From NCBI GenBank assembly GCA_030609245.1, contig JAUWCP010000136.1, positions 1 through 6,523 on the forward strand: 6,523 nucleotides of DNA. The letters are read 5' to 3'. Source of the stretch: Hyphomicrobium sp. (lineage in GTDB: Bacteria; Pseudomonadota; Alphaproteobacteria; Rhizobiales; Hyphomicrobiaceae). Position numbers and translations under genes: made by a program. This document shows, piece after piece, positions 1 through 6,496 of the stretch. Position 1 is the first letter of the stretch. Each line of letters starts with the position of its first letter. The notes under the pieces were generated by a model. That model saw only the letters and a list, made by a program, of their open reading frames with translations, ran no database searches and was not told where the DNA came from.

Positions 1-3000
1 TCTTCCTCACTGGCGCGGGCATTTATGCGGTGCGCAACGTCCCGCTCGACGCGATCCCCGACCTCTCCGATACGCAAGTCATCGTATTCACCGAATACGC
101 CGGTCAGGCCCCGCAGGTGGTCGAGGATCAGATCACCTTTCCGCTCTCAACCGCGCTCTTAAGCGTGCCCAAAGCGCGCACCGTGCGCGGCTTCTCCTTC
201 TTCGGCGTTAGCTTCGTCTACGTCATCTTCGAGGACGGAACCGACATTTATTGGGCCCGATCGCGGGTGCTCGAATACCTGAGCGCAGCCCAGCGTGAGC
301 TGCCCAGCGGCGTGGTGGCAACCCTTGGCCCCGACGCGACGGGCGTTGGCTGGGTTTACCAATACGTCGTGATGGCAGCCAAGCGCACGCTGGCCGAATT
401 GCGCACGACGCAGGACTGGCAGGTGCGGTTCGCCGTTGCCGAGGCCGAAGGCGTGGCGGAGGTGGCAAGTGTTGGCGGCTTTGTGCGCCAGTACGCCGTG
501 ATCGTCGATCCGCGCCGCCTGAAGAGTTTCAACATTCCGCTCGCAAAGGTGCGGGAGGCGATCCGCATGTCCAACATGGACGTTGGCGGGCGCGTGATTG
601 AGCTGGCCGAGACCGAGTTCATGGTGCGCGGGCGCGGCTACTTCCGTGGCATCAAGGACATCGAGCAGATCGTTCTCAAGGTGGAAGGTGGCGCGCCGGT
701 GCTCCTGCGCGACGTGGCGCGCGTGGAACTTGCGCCCGACGAGCGCCGCGGCGTTGCCGAGCTCAATGGCGAGGGCGAAGTGGTCAGCGGCATCGCCATT
801 CAGCGCTTCGGCGAAAATGCGCTGTCTGTCATCGCGAACGTCAAGGCGAAGCTGGCCGAGGTCGCGCCGAGCCTGCCCGAGGGGACGGAGATTATTACCG
901 TCTACGACCGCTCCGAGCTGATCAAACGCGCGATTGCAACGCTGAAGACGACGCTGATCGAAGAGAGCGCGATTGTGGCGCTTGTCTGCCTTATCTTCCT
1001 GCTGCACGCGAGGAGTGCGCTCGTTGCGATCCTGACGCTGCCGCTTGGCATCCTGATTGCCTACATCTTTATGTATCAGTTTGGGATCTCATCCAACATC
1101 ATGAGTCTGGGTGGCATTGCCATTGCCATCGGCGCGATGGTCGATGCCGCCATCGTCATGATCGAGAACGCGCACAAGCATCTGGAGCGTGCGCCCCCCG
1201 GCAAGCCAAGAACCGAGATCATCATCGAGGCGGCGAGTGAGGTCGGACCAGCCCTCTTCTTCTCCCTGCTCATTATCACGGTCTCGTTTTTGCCGATCTT
1301 CACGCTGGAAGCGCAAGAAGGACGCCTCTTCAAGCCGCTCGCCTTCACCTGGACCTTTGCCATGGGCGCAGCCGCTTTTCTGTCGGTCACACTGGTCCCG
1401 GCGCTCATGGTGCTTTTTGTACGCGGGCGCATCGTGCCCGAGCGCAAGAACCCCTTGAACCGCTTCCTGATCTGGATTTATCGCCCCGTCATCACAGGCG
1501 TGCTCAAGGCGAAGACGCTGACGATTGCCATAGCGATCGCCGTGCTCGCCACAACGATCTACCCGGTGCAGCGGCTGGGCTCGGAGTTCATGCCGACCCT
1601 CAATGAAGGCACGCTGATGTATATGCCGACGACACTGCCCGGTCTTTCCATCACCAAGGCAGCAGAGCTGCTGCAAACGCAAAACAAGATCATCAAGTCG
1701 TTTGCAGAGGTCGAAAGCGTGTGGGGCAAGGCGGGCCGGGCCGTCACGGCGACCGATCCTGCACCGACCTCGATGTTTGAGACCATCATCAACCTGAAAC
1801 CGGAAGACGAGTGGCGAAAAGGCATGACGGTCGACAAGCTCATCGACGAGATGGATAGGGCGCTGCAGTTTCCCGGCGTCTCAAATGCCTGGACCATGCC
1901 CATCAAGGCGCGCATCGACATGCTGGCGACCGGCATCCGCACACCCATCGGCGTCAAGGTGCTGGGTCGGGACTTAACCGAGATCGCGCGTCTCGCACGC
2001 CAGATCGAGGCGGCCATTAAGACGGTTCCGGGCACCTCAAGTGCGTTCGCCGAGCGCATCATCGGCGGTTATTACATGGAGATCACGCCTGACCGTGAGC
2101 AGCTTGCGCGCTACGGGTTGATGGTTGGTGACGTGCAGGAGGTAATCGCCTCCGCAATTGGAGCGCAGTCGGTGACGACCGTGGTCGAAGGACGGGAGCG
2201 GTATACAGTCAGCGTCCGCTACCCCCGAGACGTGCGCTCCGATCCGCAGGCCATTGAACGGGAGGTTTTGGTGTCGCTGCCGAACGGTGCCTCGATCCCC
2301 TTAGGATCGGTGGCCAAGGTCGAACTCGTGCGCGGACCGGGCACGATTCGCACGGAGAATGCGCAACTCGCCGCCTACATCTTCGTCGAAGCACGGGATC
2401 GCGATTTGGTGTCCTACGTCGCCGACGCGAAGAAGGCCGTGGCGGCGAGCGTCGATTTTCCGCCCGGTTACTACGCGGTGTGGAGCGGACAGTTCGAATA
2501 CTACGAACGAGCCAAGGCGCGCCTGATGCTCGTGGTGCCCCTGACGCTGGCGATCGTCTTCCTGCTGCTCTATCTCAACTTCCGCCGGTTGACGGAGACG
2601 CTCATCGTCATGGTGTCTCTGCCGTTCGCGCTGGTGGGCGGGCTCTGGTTCGTCTGGTATCTGGGCTTCAATGTTTCGGTTGCCGTTGCTGTTGGCTTCA
2701 TCGCTTTGGTCGGCGTCGCCGCTGAAACCGGCGTCATCATGTTGATCTATCTCGACCACGCGCTCTCTGCCCGGCGAGCAGCCGCCGCACGCGAGGGTCG
2801 GCCGCTCAGCAGGGCCGATGTCCACGGTGCCGTCATGGAGGGTGCCGTCGAACGCGTGCGACCTAAGATGATGACGGTTGTCGCCATCACGGCCGGCTTG
2901 TTGCCTATTCTCTGGATCACCGGTACCGGCTCTGAGCTCATGCAGCGCATCGCCGTGCCGATGATCGGCGGGATGGTATCGTCGACTTTGCTGACGCTCG

Positions 3001-3119
3001 TGGTGATTCCGGCGATCTATGCTCTGGTTAAGATGGCAGGCCTACGGAAGCAGCAGGTCAAGGACACTGCGGCACCAGAGTTCGATCCAGCCCTCCCAAA
3101 GCAGGAGAGCGCCAAATGA
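1..3119 (+). CDS. cusA: CusA-type heavy-metal RND efflux pump, 5' end outside window
   Basis: Inner-membrane proton-driven RND pump of the heavy-metal efflux family, expected to export Cu(I)/Ag(I) with a CusB-like adaptor and CusC-like outer-membrane channel. The frame is open from base 3 to the TGA at 3117-3119 (1038 visible residues). By comparison with remembered E. coli CusA (1047 aa), about 20 N-terminal residues are missing upstream. The GTG at base 30 is internal, just before the conserved PLDAIPDLSD segment, so it is not the start. Visible family motifs: the VRGFSFFG and DGTDIYWARSRVLEYL blocks in the first porter domain; TM4 motif VDAAIVMIEN with Asp (1143) and Glu (1164); Glu of GVAAETG (2724); Lys of VRPKMM (2865). 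These match the proton-relay residues of CusA. The three CusA copper methionines are all present, at 1623 (MYMPTTLPG), 1773 (SMFETI) and 1920 (RIDMLATG), which favours monovalent copper/silver over CzcA-type zinc/cobalt. The C-terminus carries a short polar tail. Family call is very secure; substrate is inferred from motifs. Confidence 0.95.
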   Translation, partial: FLTGAGIYAVRNVPLDAIPDLSDTQVIVFTEYAGQAPQVVEDQITFPLSTALLSVPKARTVRGFSFFGVSFVYVIFEDGTDIYWARSRVLEYLSAAQRELPSGVVATLGPDATGVGWVYQYVVMAAKRTLAELRTTQDWQVRFAVAEAEGVAEVASVGGFVRQYAVIVDPRRLKSFNIPLAKVREAIRMSNMDVGGRVIELAETEFMVRGRGYFRGIKDIEQIVLKVEGGAPVLLRDVARVELAPDERRGVAELNGEGEVVSGIAIQRFGENALSVIANVKAKLAEVAPSLPEGTEIITVYDRSELIKRAIATLKTTLIEESAIVALVCLIFLLHARSALVAILTLPLGILIAYIFMYQFGISSNIMSLGGIAIAIGAMVDAAIVMIENAHKHLERAPPGKPRTEIIIEAASEVGPALFFSLLIITVSFLPIFTLEAQEGRLFKPLAFTWTFAMGAAAFLSVTLVPALMVLFVRGRIVPERKNPLNRFLIWIYRPVITGVLKAKTLTIAIAIAVLATTIYPVQRLGSEFMPTLNEGTLMYMPTTLPGLSITKAAELLQTQNKIIKSFAEVESVWGKAGRAVTATDPAPTSMFETIINLKPEDEWRKGMTVDKLIDEMDRALQFPGVSNAWTMPIKARIDMLATGIRTPIGVKVLGRDLTEIARLARQIEAAIKTVPGTSSAFAERIIGGYYMEITPDREQLARYGLMVGDVQEVIASAIGAQSVTTVVEGRERYTVSVRYPRDVRSDPQAIEREVLVSLPNGASIPLGSVAKVELVRGPGTIRTENAQLAAYIFVEARDRDLVSYVADAKKAVAASVDFPPGYYAVWSGQFEYYERAKARLMLVVPLTLAIVFLLLYLNFRRLTETLIVMVSLPFALVGGLWFVWYLGFNVSVAVAVGFIALVGVAAETGVIMLIYLDHALSARRAAAAREGRPLSRADVHGAVMEGAVERVRPKMMTVVAITAGLLPILWITGTGSELMQRIAVPMIGGMVSSTLLTLVVIPAIYALVKMAGLRKQQVKDTAAPEFDPALPKQESAK

Positions 3120-3122
3120 CGC

Positions 3123-4055
3123 TTATTCAATGTCAATGTCGAATTCATCGGCTGTGCTCTCATCGAGGCAGCCCGTCTCGAGTTGGACGGTCGAGAACGC
3201 AAATCCGAATTTTTCGCGAAGAAGGTCGTGCGCCTTTCGTAGCAGAGCCGTTTCCCCTTCTGACGTTGCAAGGCGCAAATGGGCGGAGAATACGTTCTTG
3301 TTCGATGTCAACGTCCAGGCATGGACGTGATGCACATCCTGCACGTTTGGCAGTCCGGAAAGGGCGCTCACGACCGTCTCTAAGTCAACGTCCTGCGGCG
3401 CCCCCTCCATGAGGATGAAGAGCGCATCGCGGATGATGCCCCAGGATGCGGCCAATAGGACAACTCCAAACGCCATGCCGAGGATCGGGTCGATAGGTGT
3501 GAACCCGGTAAAGAGGATCACGAGTGCGGCGACGATGATGAGCAGGCTGCCAACAAATGTCTGCATGATGTGCCAGAAAGCACCGCGAAGATTGAGGTCG
3601 CTCTTGTGGGTGCCGTAGAGGAGCCAAAGGGAGACGAGCTCCGTTGCGAGACCGCCCGCTGCTGCGATCAGCATTGGCGTCGTCGGCAAATCAATGGGTT
3701 CTCTAAGTCTCATGTAGCCCATCGCGAGGACGAGCAGCGCCATCAAGAGCAGGAACACGCCGTTGAGCAGCGCGCCGATTATCTCGGCGCGGTAGGAGCC
3801 GAAGGTACGTATGCGATCAGCGGGACGGCGCGCGATGCGCCGGGCGGCGATCGCGAGGACAATGCCACCAACGGCCGAGAACGTATGAAACGCATCGGAG
3901 ATGACTGCGACGGAACCCGTGTAGAGACCAATCGCAAGCTCGATGATAAAATAGACGCCCGTCAGCCAAGCCGAGATCTGGAGGGCACGCGCCGTCTGCG
4001 GATCCGCGCCGGCAAGAGCAGGCATTCCATGGCTCGAATGTGATGCTCGGGACAT
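3123..4055 (-). CDS. CDF-family cation efflux transporter with atypical metal site
   Basis: Cation diffusion facilitator (ZitB/CzcD-like) of 310 aa, normally a six-helix inner-membrane proton antiporter exporting Zn(II) or similar divalent metals. I chose the ATG at 4055-4053 because AAGGAAGG lies 9 bases upstream; a GTG 24 bases further out has no such site. Family marks: E39 and G43 in TM1, S48-VAVISDAFH in TM2, RTFG at 83-86, LNLRGAFWH at 154-162, DPILGMAFG at 189-197, EGAP at 217-220, and the cytoplasmic C-terminal domain with VHHVHAW at 241-247. The family's intramembrane site is usually HxxxD in TM2 and HxxxD in TM5. Here the histidines remain (H57, H162) but the aspartates are A61 and T166. 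There is no long His-rich loop, only H6 and H9 at the N-terminus; the C-terminus is acidic. It converges on the RND pump gene and diverges from the copper genes. The family is secure; metal and activity are uncertain. Confidence 0.92.
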   Translation of the reverse strand: MSRASHSSHGMPALAGADPQTARALQISAWLTGVYFIIELAIGLYTGSVAVISDAFHTFSAVGGIVLAIAARRIARRPADRIRTFGSYRAEIIGALLNGVFLLLMALLVLAMGYMRLREPIDLPTTPMLIAAAGGLATELVSLWLLYGTHKSDLNLRGAFWHIMQTFVGSLLIIVAALVILFTGFTPIDPILGMAFGVVLLAASWGIIRDALFILMEGAPQDVDLETVVSALSGLPNVQDVHHVHAWTLTSNKNVFSAHLRLATSEGETALLRKAHDLLREKFGFAFSTVQLETGCLDESTADEFDIDIE

Positions 4056-4064
4056 AGTCGGTAT

Positions 4065-4072
4065 CCTTCCTT
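4065..4072 (-). promoter_or_regulatory. Ribosome binding site of the CDF gene
   Basis: On the minus strand the sequence reads AAGGAAGG, ending 9 bases before the ATG at 4055. It decides between that ATG and the in-frame GTG at 4079, since the site would lie inside the coding region if the GTG were used. Confidence 0.75.
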
Positions 4073-4133
4073 CTTGCACATCTCAATCGTCGTCGCTGCA
4101 GCTGCGCTCCTCAAGCGCTGCAACCTGAATGCC

Positions 4134-4161
4134 GAATGAATTCCTGGTTGGGAACACATTC
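4134..4161. promoter_or_regulatory. Imperfect dyad, candidate operator between divergent genes
   Basis: The arms GAATGAATTCC (4134-4144) and GGAACACATTC (4151-4161) are complementary at 9 of 11 positions around a 6-base centre TGGTTG. A second, outer pair CCTGAAT/ATTCAGG (4124-4130 and 4158-4164) overlaps it. The dyad sits between the minus-strand CDF gene and the plus-strand small secreted protein and copCD genes, where a shared metal-responsive operator could act. It does not match the CueR operator pattern I know. Dyads of this quality arise by chance fairly often, so this is only a candidate. Confidence 0.25.
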
Positions 4162-4223
4162 AGGCGCGGCGCGGCATCATGGCCACAACCACGGTTCTTG
4201 GCACGTGGAATAAAGCCTGCAAT

Positions 4224-4229
4224 AGGGAG
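4224..4229 (+). promoter_or_regulatory. Ribosome binding site pointing to the ATA codon at 4238
   Basis: AGGGAG is followed by 8 bases and then ATA, in the frame that encodes a signal peptide. It is the main argument that translation of the small secreted protein begins, or once began, at 4238 rather than at the internal ATG at 4391. Confidence 0.5.
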
Positions 4230-4237
4230 AACTAACG

Positions 4238-4582
4238 ATACGAAATCACATTGCGACCGCGCTGGCGCTGTCCGGCACTGCGGTCTTTGCGTGCTCAACC
4301 GCCAGTGCGACCAACTTTAGCTACTTTGGCGACGTTGCCCGCGGAGCTTCGCTGAAGGGAGCCATAATCAAGGTCCACAGTCGCCGTGAGATGCACGACA
4401 TGCTCCATGGCTTCGGGTATGATCATGTCGTCTACCGGTCCCGGTACTACGACGAGCACGACAAGCCTGTCTATCGTTTCAGGGCATGCACAGGGCGTCG
4501 TGCGTATATGGTCGATATGAACTGGTATGGAAACATTATAGACCGGCATCGCACCGGCCGTTGTCATCGCTACGTTTGGTAA
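4238..4582 (+). CDS. Small secreted His-rich protein, apparent ATA start, unknown function
   Basis: The frame is open from 4226 to the TAA at 4580-4582. Reading from ATA at 4238 gives 114 aa, starting (M)RNHIATALALSGTAVFAC and STASATNFSYF. This is a classic Sec signal peptide with likely cleavage after ASA (residue 24). AGGGAG lies 8 bases upstream (4224-4229), the right place for a start at 4238, but the codon is ATA, not ATG/GTG/TTG. The first ordinary start, ATG at 4391, would remove the signal peptide and half the protein (63 aa). The mature part has seven histidines (47, 53, 57, 63, 74, 104, 110), several Tyr/Arg, and two cysteines (C84 in RACTG, C109 in GRC) that could pair in the periplasm. 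The pattern AC-G-(aromatic)-N-G-I-R-G-C resembles short secreted, PepSY-like rhizobial proteins I have seen, but I cannot name a family. It lies 39 bases before copC, so co-transcription is likely. It could be a functional gene with a rare start, a start-codon mutant pseudogene, or a sequencing error. Confidence 0.6.
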   Translation: MRNHIATALALSGTAVFACSTASATNFSYFGDVARGASLKGAIIKVHSRREMHDMLHGFGYDHVVYRSRYYDEHDKPVYRFRACTGRRAYMVDMNWYGNIIDRHRTGRCHRYVW

Positions 4583-4609
4583 AAAGCGTTTCGCATCTAA
4601 AGGTGTGAC

Positions 4610-4615
4610 AGGAGG
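4610..4615 (+). promoter_or_regulatory. Ribosome binding site of copC
   Basis: AGGAGG is followed by TTGATGATG. The second ATG (4622) is 6 bases from the site, the best spacing. The first ATG (4619) is 3 bases away, and the TTG directly abuts the site. This sets the copC start at 4622. Confidence 0.75.
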
Positions 4616-4621
4616 TTGATG

Positions 4622-5005
4622 ATGGGAACACTCAAATCGGTAGCGCTCGCCACAGTTTTCGTCGTGGCCGGCGTCGCCGCCGCGTTGGCTCACGCCAAGA
4701 TGAATGCAAGCGTTCCAAAAGATGGTGAGACAGTGGTTGCGGGTCTTTCGGAAATTCAGCTCCAGTTCTCAAAGCCTCTGCGTTTGACGTTGATCCACGT
4801 GCGGCGCGTGGATGAGCAGCAAGAGATTGCGGTGAGCAGCGAGCTGCCGACATCCTTCGTGGACTCCGCCAAGGTCGCCGTCGATGCCCTGCAGGCTGGC
4901 TCCTATGAAGTATCCTGGACCGCGGTTTCAAACGATGGCCACGTCATGAAGGGCAGCTTCGCGTTCTTCGTAATGCGGAGCCCGGACGCACAACCTGCGC
5001 GATGA
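4622..5005 (+). CDS. copC: CopC periplasmic copper-binding protein
   Basis: Periplasmic copper carrier of the CopC/YobA family, 127 aa, thought to hand copper to the membrane partner CopD encoded next to it. Residues 1-23 form a Sec signal peptide ending in ALA. Cleavage there exposes His24 as the new N-terminus, as needed for the CopC-type Cu(II) site in which the amino-terminal His binds metal. The other ligands fit D105 and H107 in the conserved NDGH motif, within the typical WTAVSNDGHVMKGSFAF stretch. The family opening HAKMNASVPKDGE and the FSKPLRL strand are recognisable. The methionine-rich Cu(I) site of Pseudomonas CopC is absent; the mature part has only M27, M109 and M118. This suggests a Cu(II)-only form. 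The start at 4622 is set by AGGAGG 6 bases upstream. The gene overlaps copD by 4 bases and follows the small secreted protein gene by 39 bases. Confidence 0.93.
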   Translation: MGTLKSVALATVFVVAGVAAALAHAKMNASVPKDGETVVAGLSEIQLQFSKPLRLTLIHVRRVDEQQEIAVSSELPTSFVDSAKVAVDALQAGSYEVSWTAVSNDGHVMKGSFAFFVMRSPDAQPAR

Positions 5006-5853
5006 TCGAACACGACCTATTGCCGATCTTGCTTCGCGTCCTCGTTTACGTCGCCTCGATTGCCGTCGCCGGCGCTGTTCTCTTCGCGTTTAGCTTTCCG
5101 CGTGCGGCTAGTGAAATCCAATCCGCTCTACGGAGACAGGTCGTTGCCGGGTTCTGCCTGTTGCTTCTTGTTGAGCCTGTGCGCTACGTCGTCTTCCAAC
5201 TCGCCATCTCCGGGGGCGACTGGTCGCTCGCATTCGGGCCCGTCCTGCGCTGGATGGGCTTGCAAACACCGATCGGTCAGGCGGCGGCAGTGAGGTTGAT
5301 CGCCGCCTTCGTCGTGGTGACGTTTGGACGGAGATCGGCTGTTGTGGCTCTCCCGGCCGCCCTGGTCCTGATCGGGTCTTTTCTGCTGGAGGGCCATACC
5401 CTAAGCAGTGACGTGCGGATCGCCCTGGCCGCTCTCCTCTTCATTCATCTCGCGGCAGTGCACTGGTGGCTCGGTGCGCTATACCCGCTCATGGCTTTGA
5501 CCCGGTGCGCTGCACCAAAAATCATCTCAGGCGCGGTCGAAGCGTTCGGTGTCCGGGCCGCTTGGGTCGTTGCGGCACTATTGGGAACTGGCGTGCTACT
5601 GCTCCTCATTACCACAGGCGTGCAACTGAACGTGGACAGTGGCTATCAGCAGCGGTTCTTGGTGAAGTTGCTTCTTGTCGCCGTCCTTCTGTCGATCGCG
5701 GCCTGGAACAAGTTGCGCCTTACACCGCTTCTAAGGCGCGATCCTCAGTCGGGAGCCGCAAGGCTGCGCCGCTCCATACGACTGGAGATTGCCACGGCGC
5801 TGTCAATCCTTGCGGCAACGGCCTGGATCACAAGCACCGCCCCAGACACCTGA
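5002..5853 (+). CDS. copD: CopD inner-membrane copper protein
   Basis: Integral membrane protein of the CopD family (283 aa), proposed to take copper from CopC and carry it into or across the inner membrane. The ATG at 5002 overlaps the copC stop as ATGA, pointing to translational coupling; no strong ribosome site precedes it. About eight hydrophobic segments are seen, roughly at residues 8-32, 48-68, 93-110, 112-128, 138-166, 184-206, 217-236 and 263-279. Family marks are EGH at 130-132, H149 and H154 in the HLAAVHWWLGALYPL segment, the K222-LLLVAVLLSIAAWN-K run with N236, TP at 241-242, and a late R-x4-E motif (R257, E262). The membrane histidines are the likely copper ligands. Length is normal for stand-alone CopD. 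Direction of copper movement (uptake or resistance) cannot be told from sequence. Confidence 0.92.
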   Translation: MIEHDLLPILLRVLVYVASIAVAGAVLFAFSFPRAASEIQSALRRQVVAGFCLLLLVEPVRYVVFQLAISGGDWSLAFGPVLRWMGLQTPIGQAAAVRLIAAFVVVTFGRRSAVVALPAALVLIGSFLLEGHTLSSDVRIALAALLFIHLAAVHWWLGALYPLMALTRCAAPKIISGAVEAFGVRAAWVVAALLGTGVLLLLITTGVQLNVDSGYQQRFLVKLLLVAVLLSIAAWNKLRLTPLLRRDPQSGAARLRRSIRLEIATALSILAATAWITSTAPDT

Positions 5854-5914
5854 TGCGGTAAGGGCTGCAATGTCAGCTTGCGGCGCTTAATGGACATTTT
5901 GTGCACCCGGCCGT

Positions 5915-5943
5915 ATGTCCGTTTTCGGGGGTAAAGCGGACAT
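5915..5943. repeat. Palindromic intergenic element (REP-like)
   Basis: The arms ATGTCCGTTTT (5915-5925) and AAAGCGGACAT (5933-5943) pair over 11 positions with one mismatch (a G-U wobble in RNA) around the loop CGGGGGT. The minus strand starts ATGTCCGCTTTACCCCCG, translating to MSALPPKTDI and ending at a TAA at 5887. I recall near-identical peptides (MSALPPKADI) as common spurious proteins in rhizobial genomes, consistent with a dispersed palindrome family. TGGACAT at 5891-5897 may be a decayed neighbouring half-site. No T-run follows on either side, so it is not a standard intrinsic terminator. Confidence 0.65.
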
Positions 5944-6021
5944 CGCTTATGCGCCTTTCCCACGTACACGCCTTAGCTCTGTTTTGACCGTGGGCAGACG
6001 TCCCAGTGCCTTGTCAGGCTT

Positions 6022-6048
6022 GCCGGAGAGATCCTGATCCACTTGTGG
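6022..6048 (+). repeat. Direct repeat copy 1, upstream of the SelW-like gene
   Basis: This 27-base stretch matches 6497-6523 at 22 of 27 positions. The core GATCCTGATCCA is identical, and the 19-base part from 6030 matches at 17 of 19. The two copies flank the SelW-like gene in the same orientation. The similarity may continue past the window end. Confidence 0.4.
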
Positions 6049-6182
6049 CACTCGAAGTGAATGGTCACGCCGTACGGCAGCGGTCGCCGAGCATGTAATG
6101 TAACGAGCGGCCTCGCTCGAACCTATTGACGCCGCTATTCTTGCTATTTGCCACAGTTCGACAAGAATGCGCCCACTGGACT

Positions 6183-6188
6183 GGGAGG
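6183..6188 (+). promoter_or_regulatory. Ribosome binding site of the SelW-like gene
   Basis: GGGAGG lies 4 bases before the ATG at 6193. The spacing is somewhat short but acceptable. The in-frame TTG at 6148 has no comparable site, so the ATG is preferred. Confidence 0.6.
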
Positions 6189-6192
6189 CCCT

Positions 6193-6477
6193 ATGCCGAA
6201 ACGGCCGACAATCGAGATCACATACTGCAGATTGTGTGGTTGGAGCTTGCGGTCAGGTTGGATGGCGCAAGAGCTGCTGGCCACATTTGCCGAAGAGATT
6301 GGCTCCGTGACGCTTACGCCAGACGCGACAGGGGGCGTCTTCGAAGTGCGCGTTGACGGCGAGATGATTTGGTCGCGAGCGGAGCAGCGCCGCTTTCCTG
6401 AAATAACGGAGCTCAAACAGATCGTCCGCGACCGCATTGCCCCCGGCCGGTCCTTGGGACACGCGGACAAGAAGTGA
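6193..6477 (+). CDS. Rdx/SelW-like thioredoxin-fold protein (Cys form)
   Basis: Small cytoplasmic protein (94 aa) of the SelT/SelW/SelH (Rdx) family, thought to act in thiol redox chemistry; the exact partner in bacteria is unknown. The first strand IEITYC leads into C12-R-L-C15, the CxxC redox motif. In selenoprotein members the second position holds selenocysteine; here it is Cys. Further family marks are GWMAQELLATFAEE (helix), the VTLTPDATGGVFEVRVDGE strand pair, IWSR, and the C-terminal FPEITELKQIVRDRIAPG block with the tail GRSLGH. The ATG at 6193 has GGGAGG upstream; a longer version from TTG at 6148 would add 15 residues unlike the family. It stands alone in the window, 339 bases after copD and flanked by two copies of a direct repeat, so a link to the copper genes is not shown. 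Confidence 0.9.
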   Translation: MPKRPTIEITYCRLCGWSLRSGWMAQELLATFAEEIGSVTLTPDATGGVFEVRVDGEMIWSRAEQRRFPEITELKQIVRDRIAPGRSLGHADKK

Positions 6478-6496
6478 GCACAATGGCCAACAATCG

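Larger units (their letters stand above)
5854..6192. other. Non-coding stretch between copD and the SelW-like gene
   Basis: I see no credible gene in these 339 bases on either strand. The stretch contains a palindromic element (5915-5943), a nearby degenerate copy of its half-site (TGGACAT, 5891-5897), and one copy of a direct repeat (6022-6048). Only the last few bases (GGGAGG at 6183-6188) clearly belong to the next gene. No hairpin followed by a T-run was found, so the terminator of copCD is not identified. A promoter for the downstream gene must lie here if it is not read through from copD, but I could not place one with confidence. Confidence 0.6.

Noticed and set aside
159..1007. Long minus-strand open frame (282 codons) inside the pump gene
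   Set aside because: It is antisense to a well-conserved coding region in GC-rich DNA, and its translation is full of His/Arg/Asp with no recognisable domain.
30..3119. GTG at base 30 as the start of the RND pump
   Set aside because: The frame is open upstream to the window edge, and the residues before GTG continue the expected first transmembrane helix; the true start is outside the window.
3570..4043. Plus-strand open frame (157 codons) across the CDF gene
   Set aside because: It is antisense to the CDF coding sequence; its product is charged and low-complexity in character, with no family features.
4198..4226. TTGGCA-N17-AATAGG as a promoter
   Set aside because: The -10 match is poor and overlaps the ribosome binding site at 4224-4229, leaving no leader for the start at 4238.
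4129..4320. Plus-strand open frame starting MPNEFLVG in the divergent region
   Set aside because: It has no good ribosome site, runs out of frame through the signal peptide of the secreted protein, and shows no recognisable features.
5915..5943. The hairpin as a Rho-independent terminator of copCD
   Set aside because: No run of T follows the stem on either strand; a dispersed palindrome explains it better.
5745..5969. Minus-strand open frame overlapping the end of copD
   Set aside because: It is built from antisense copD plus the palindromic element; no domain or ribosome site supports it.
6126..6149. TTGACG as a -35 element for the SelW-like gene
   Set aside because: No acceptable -10 hexamer lies at 16-18 bases spacing.
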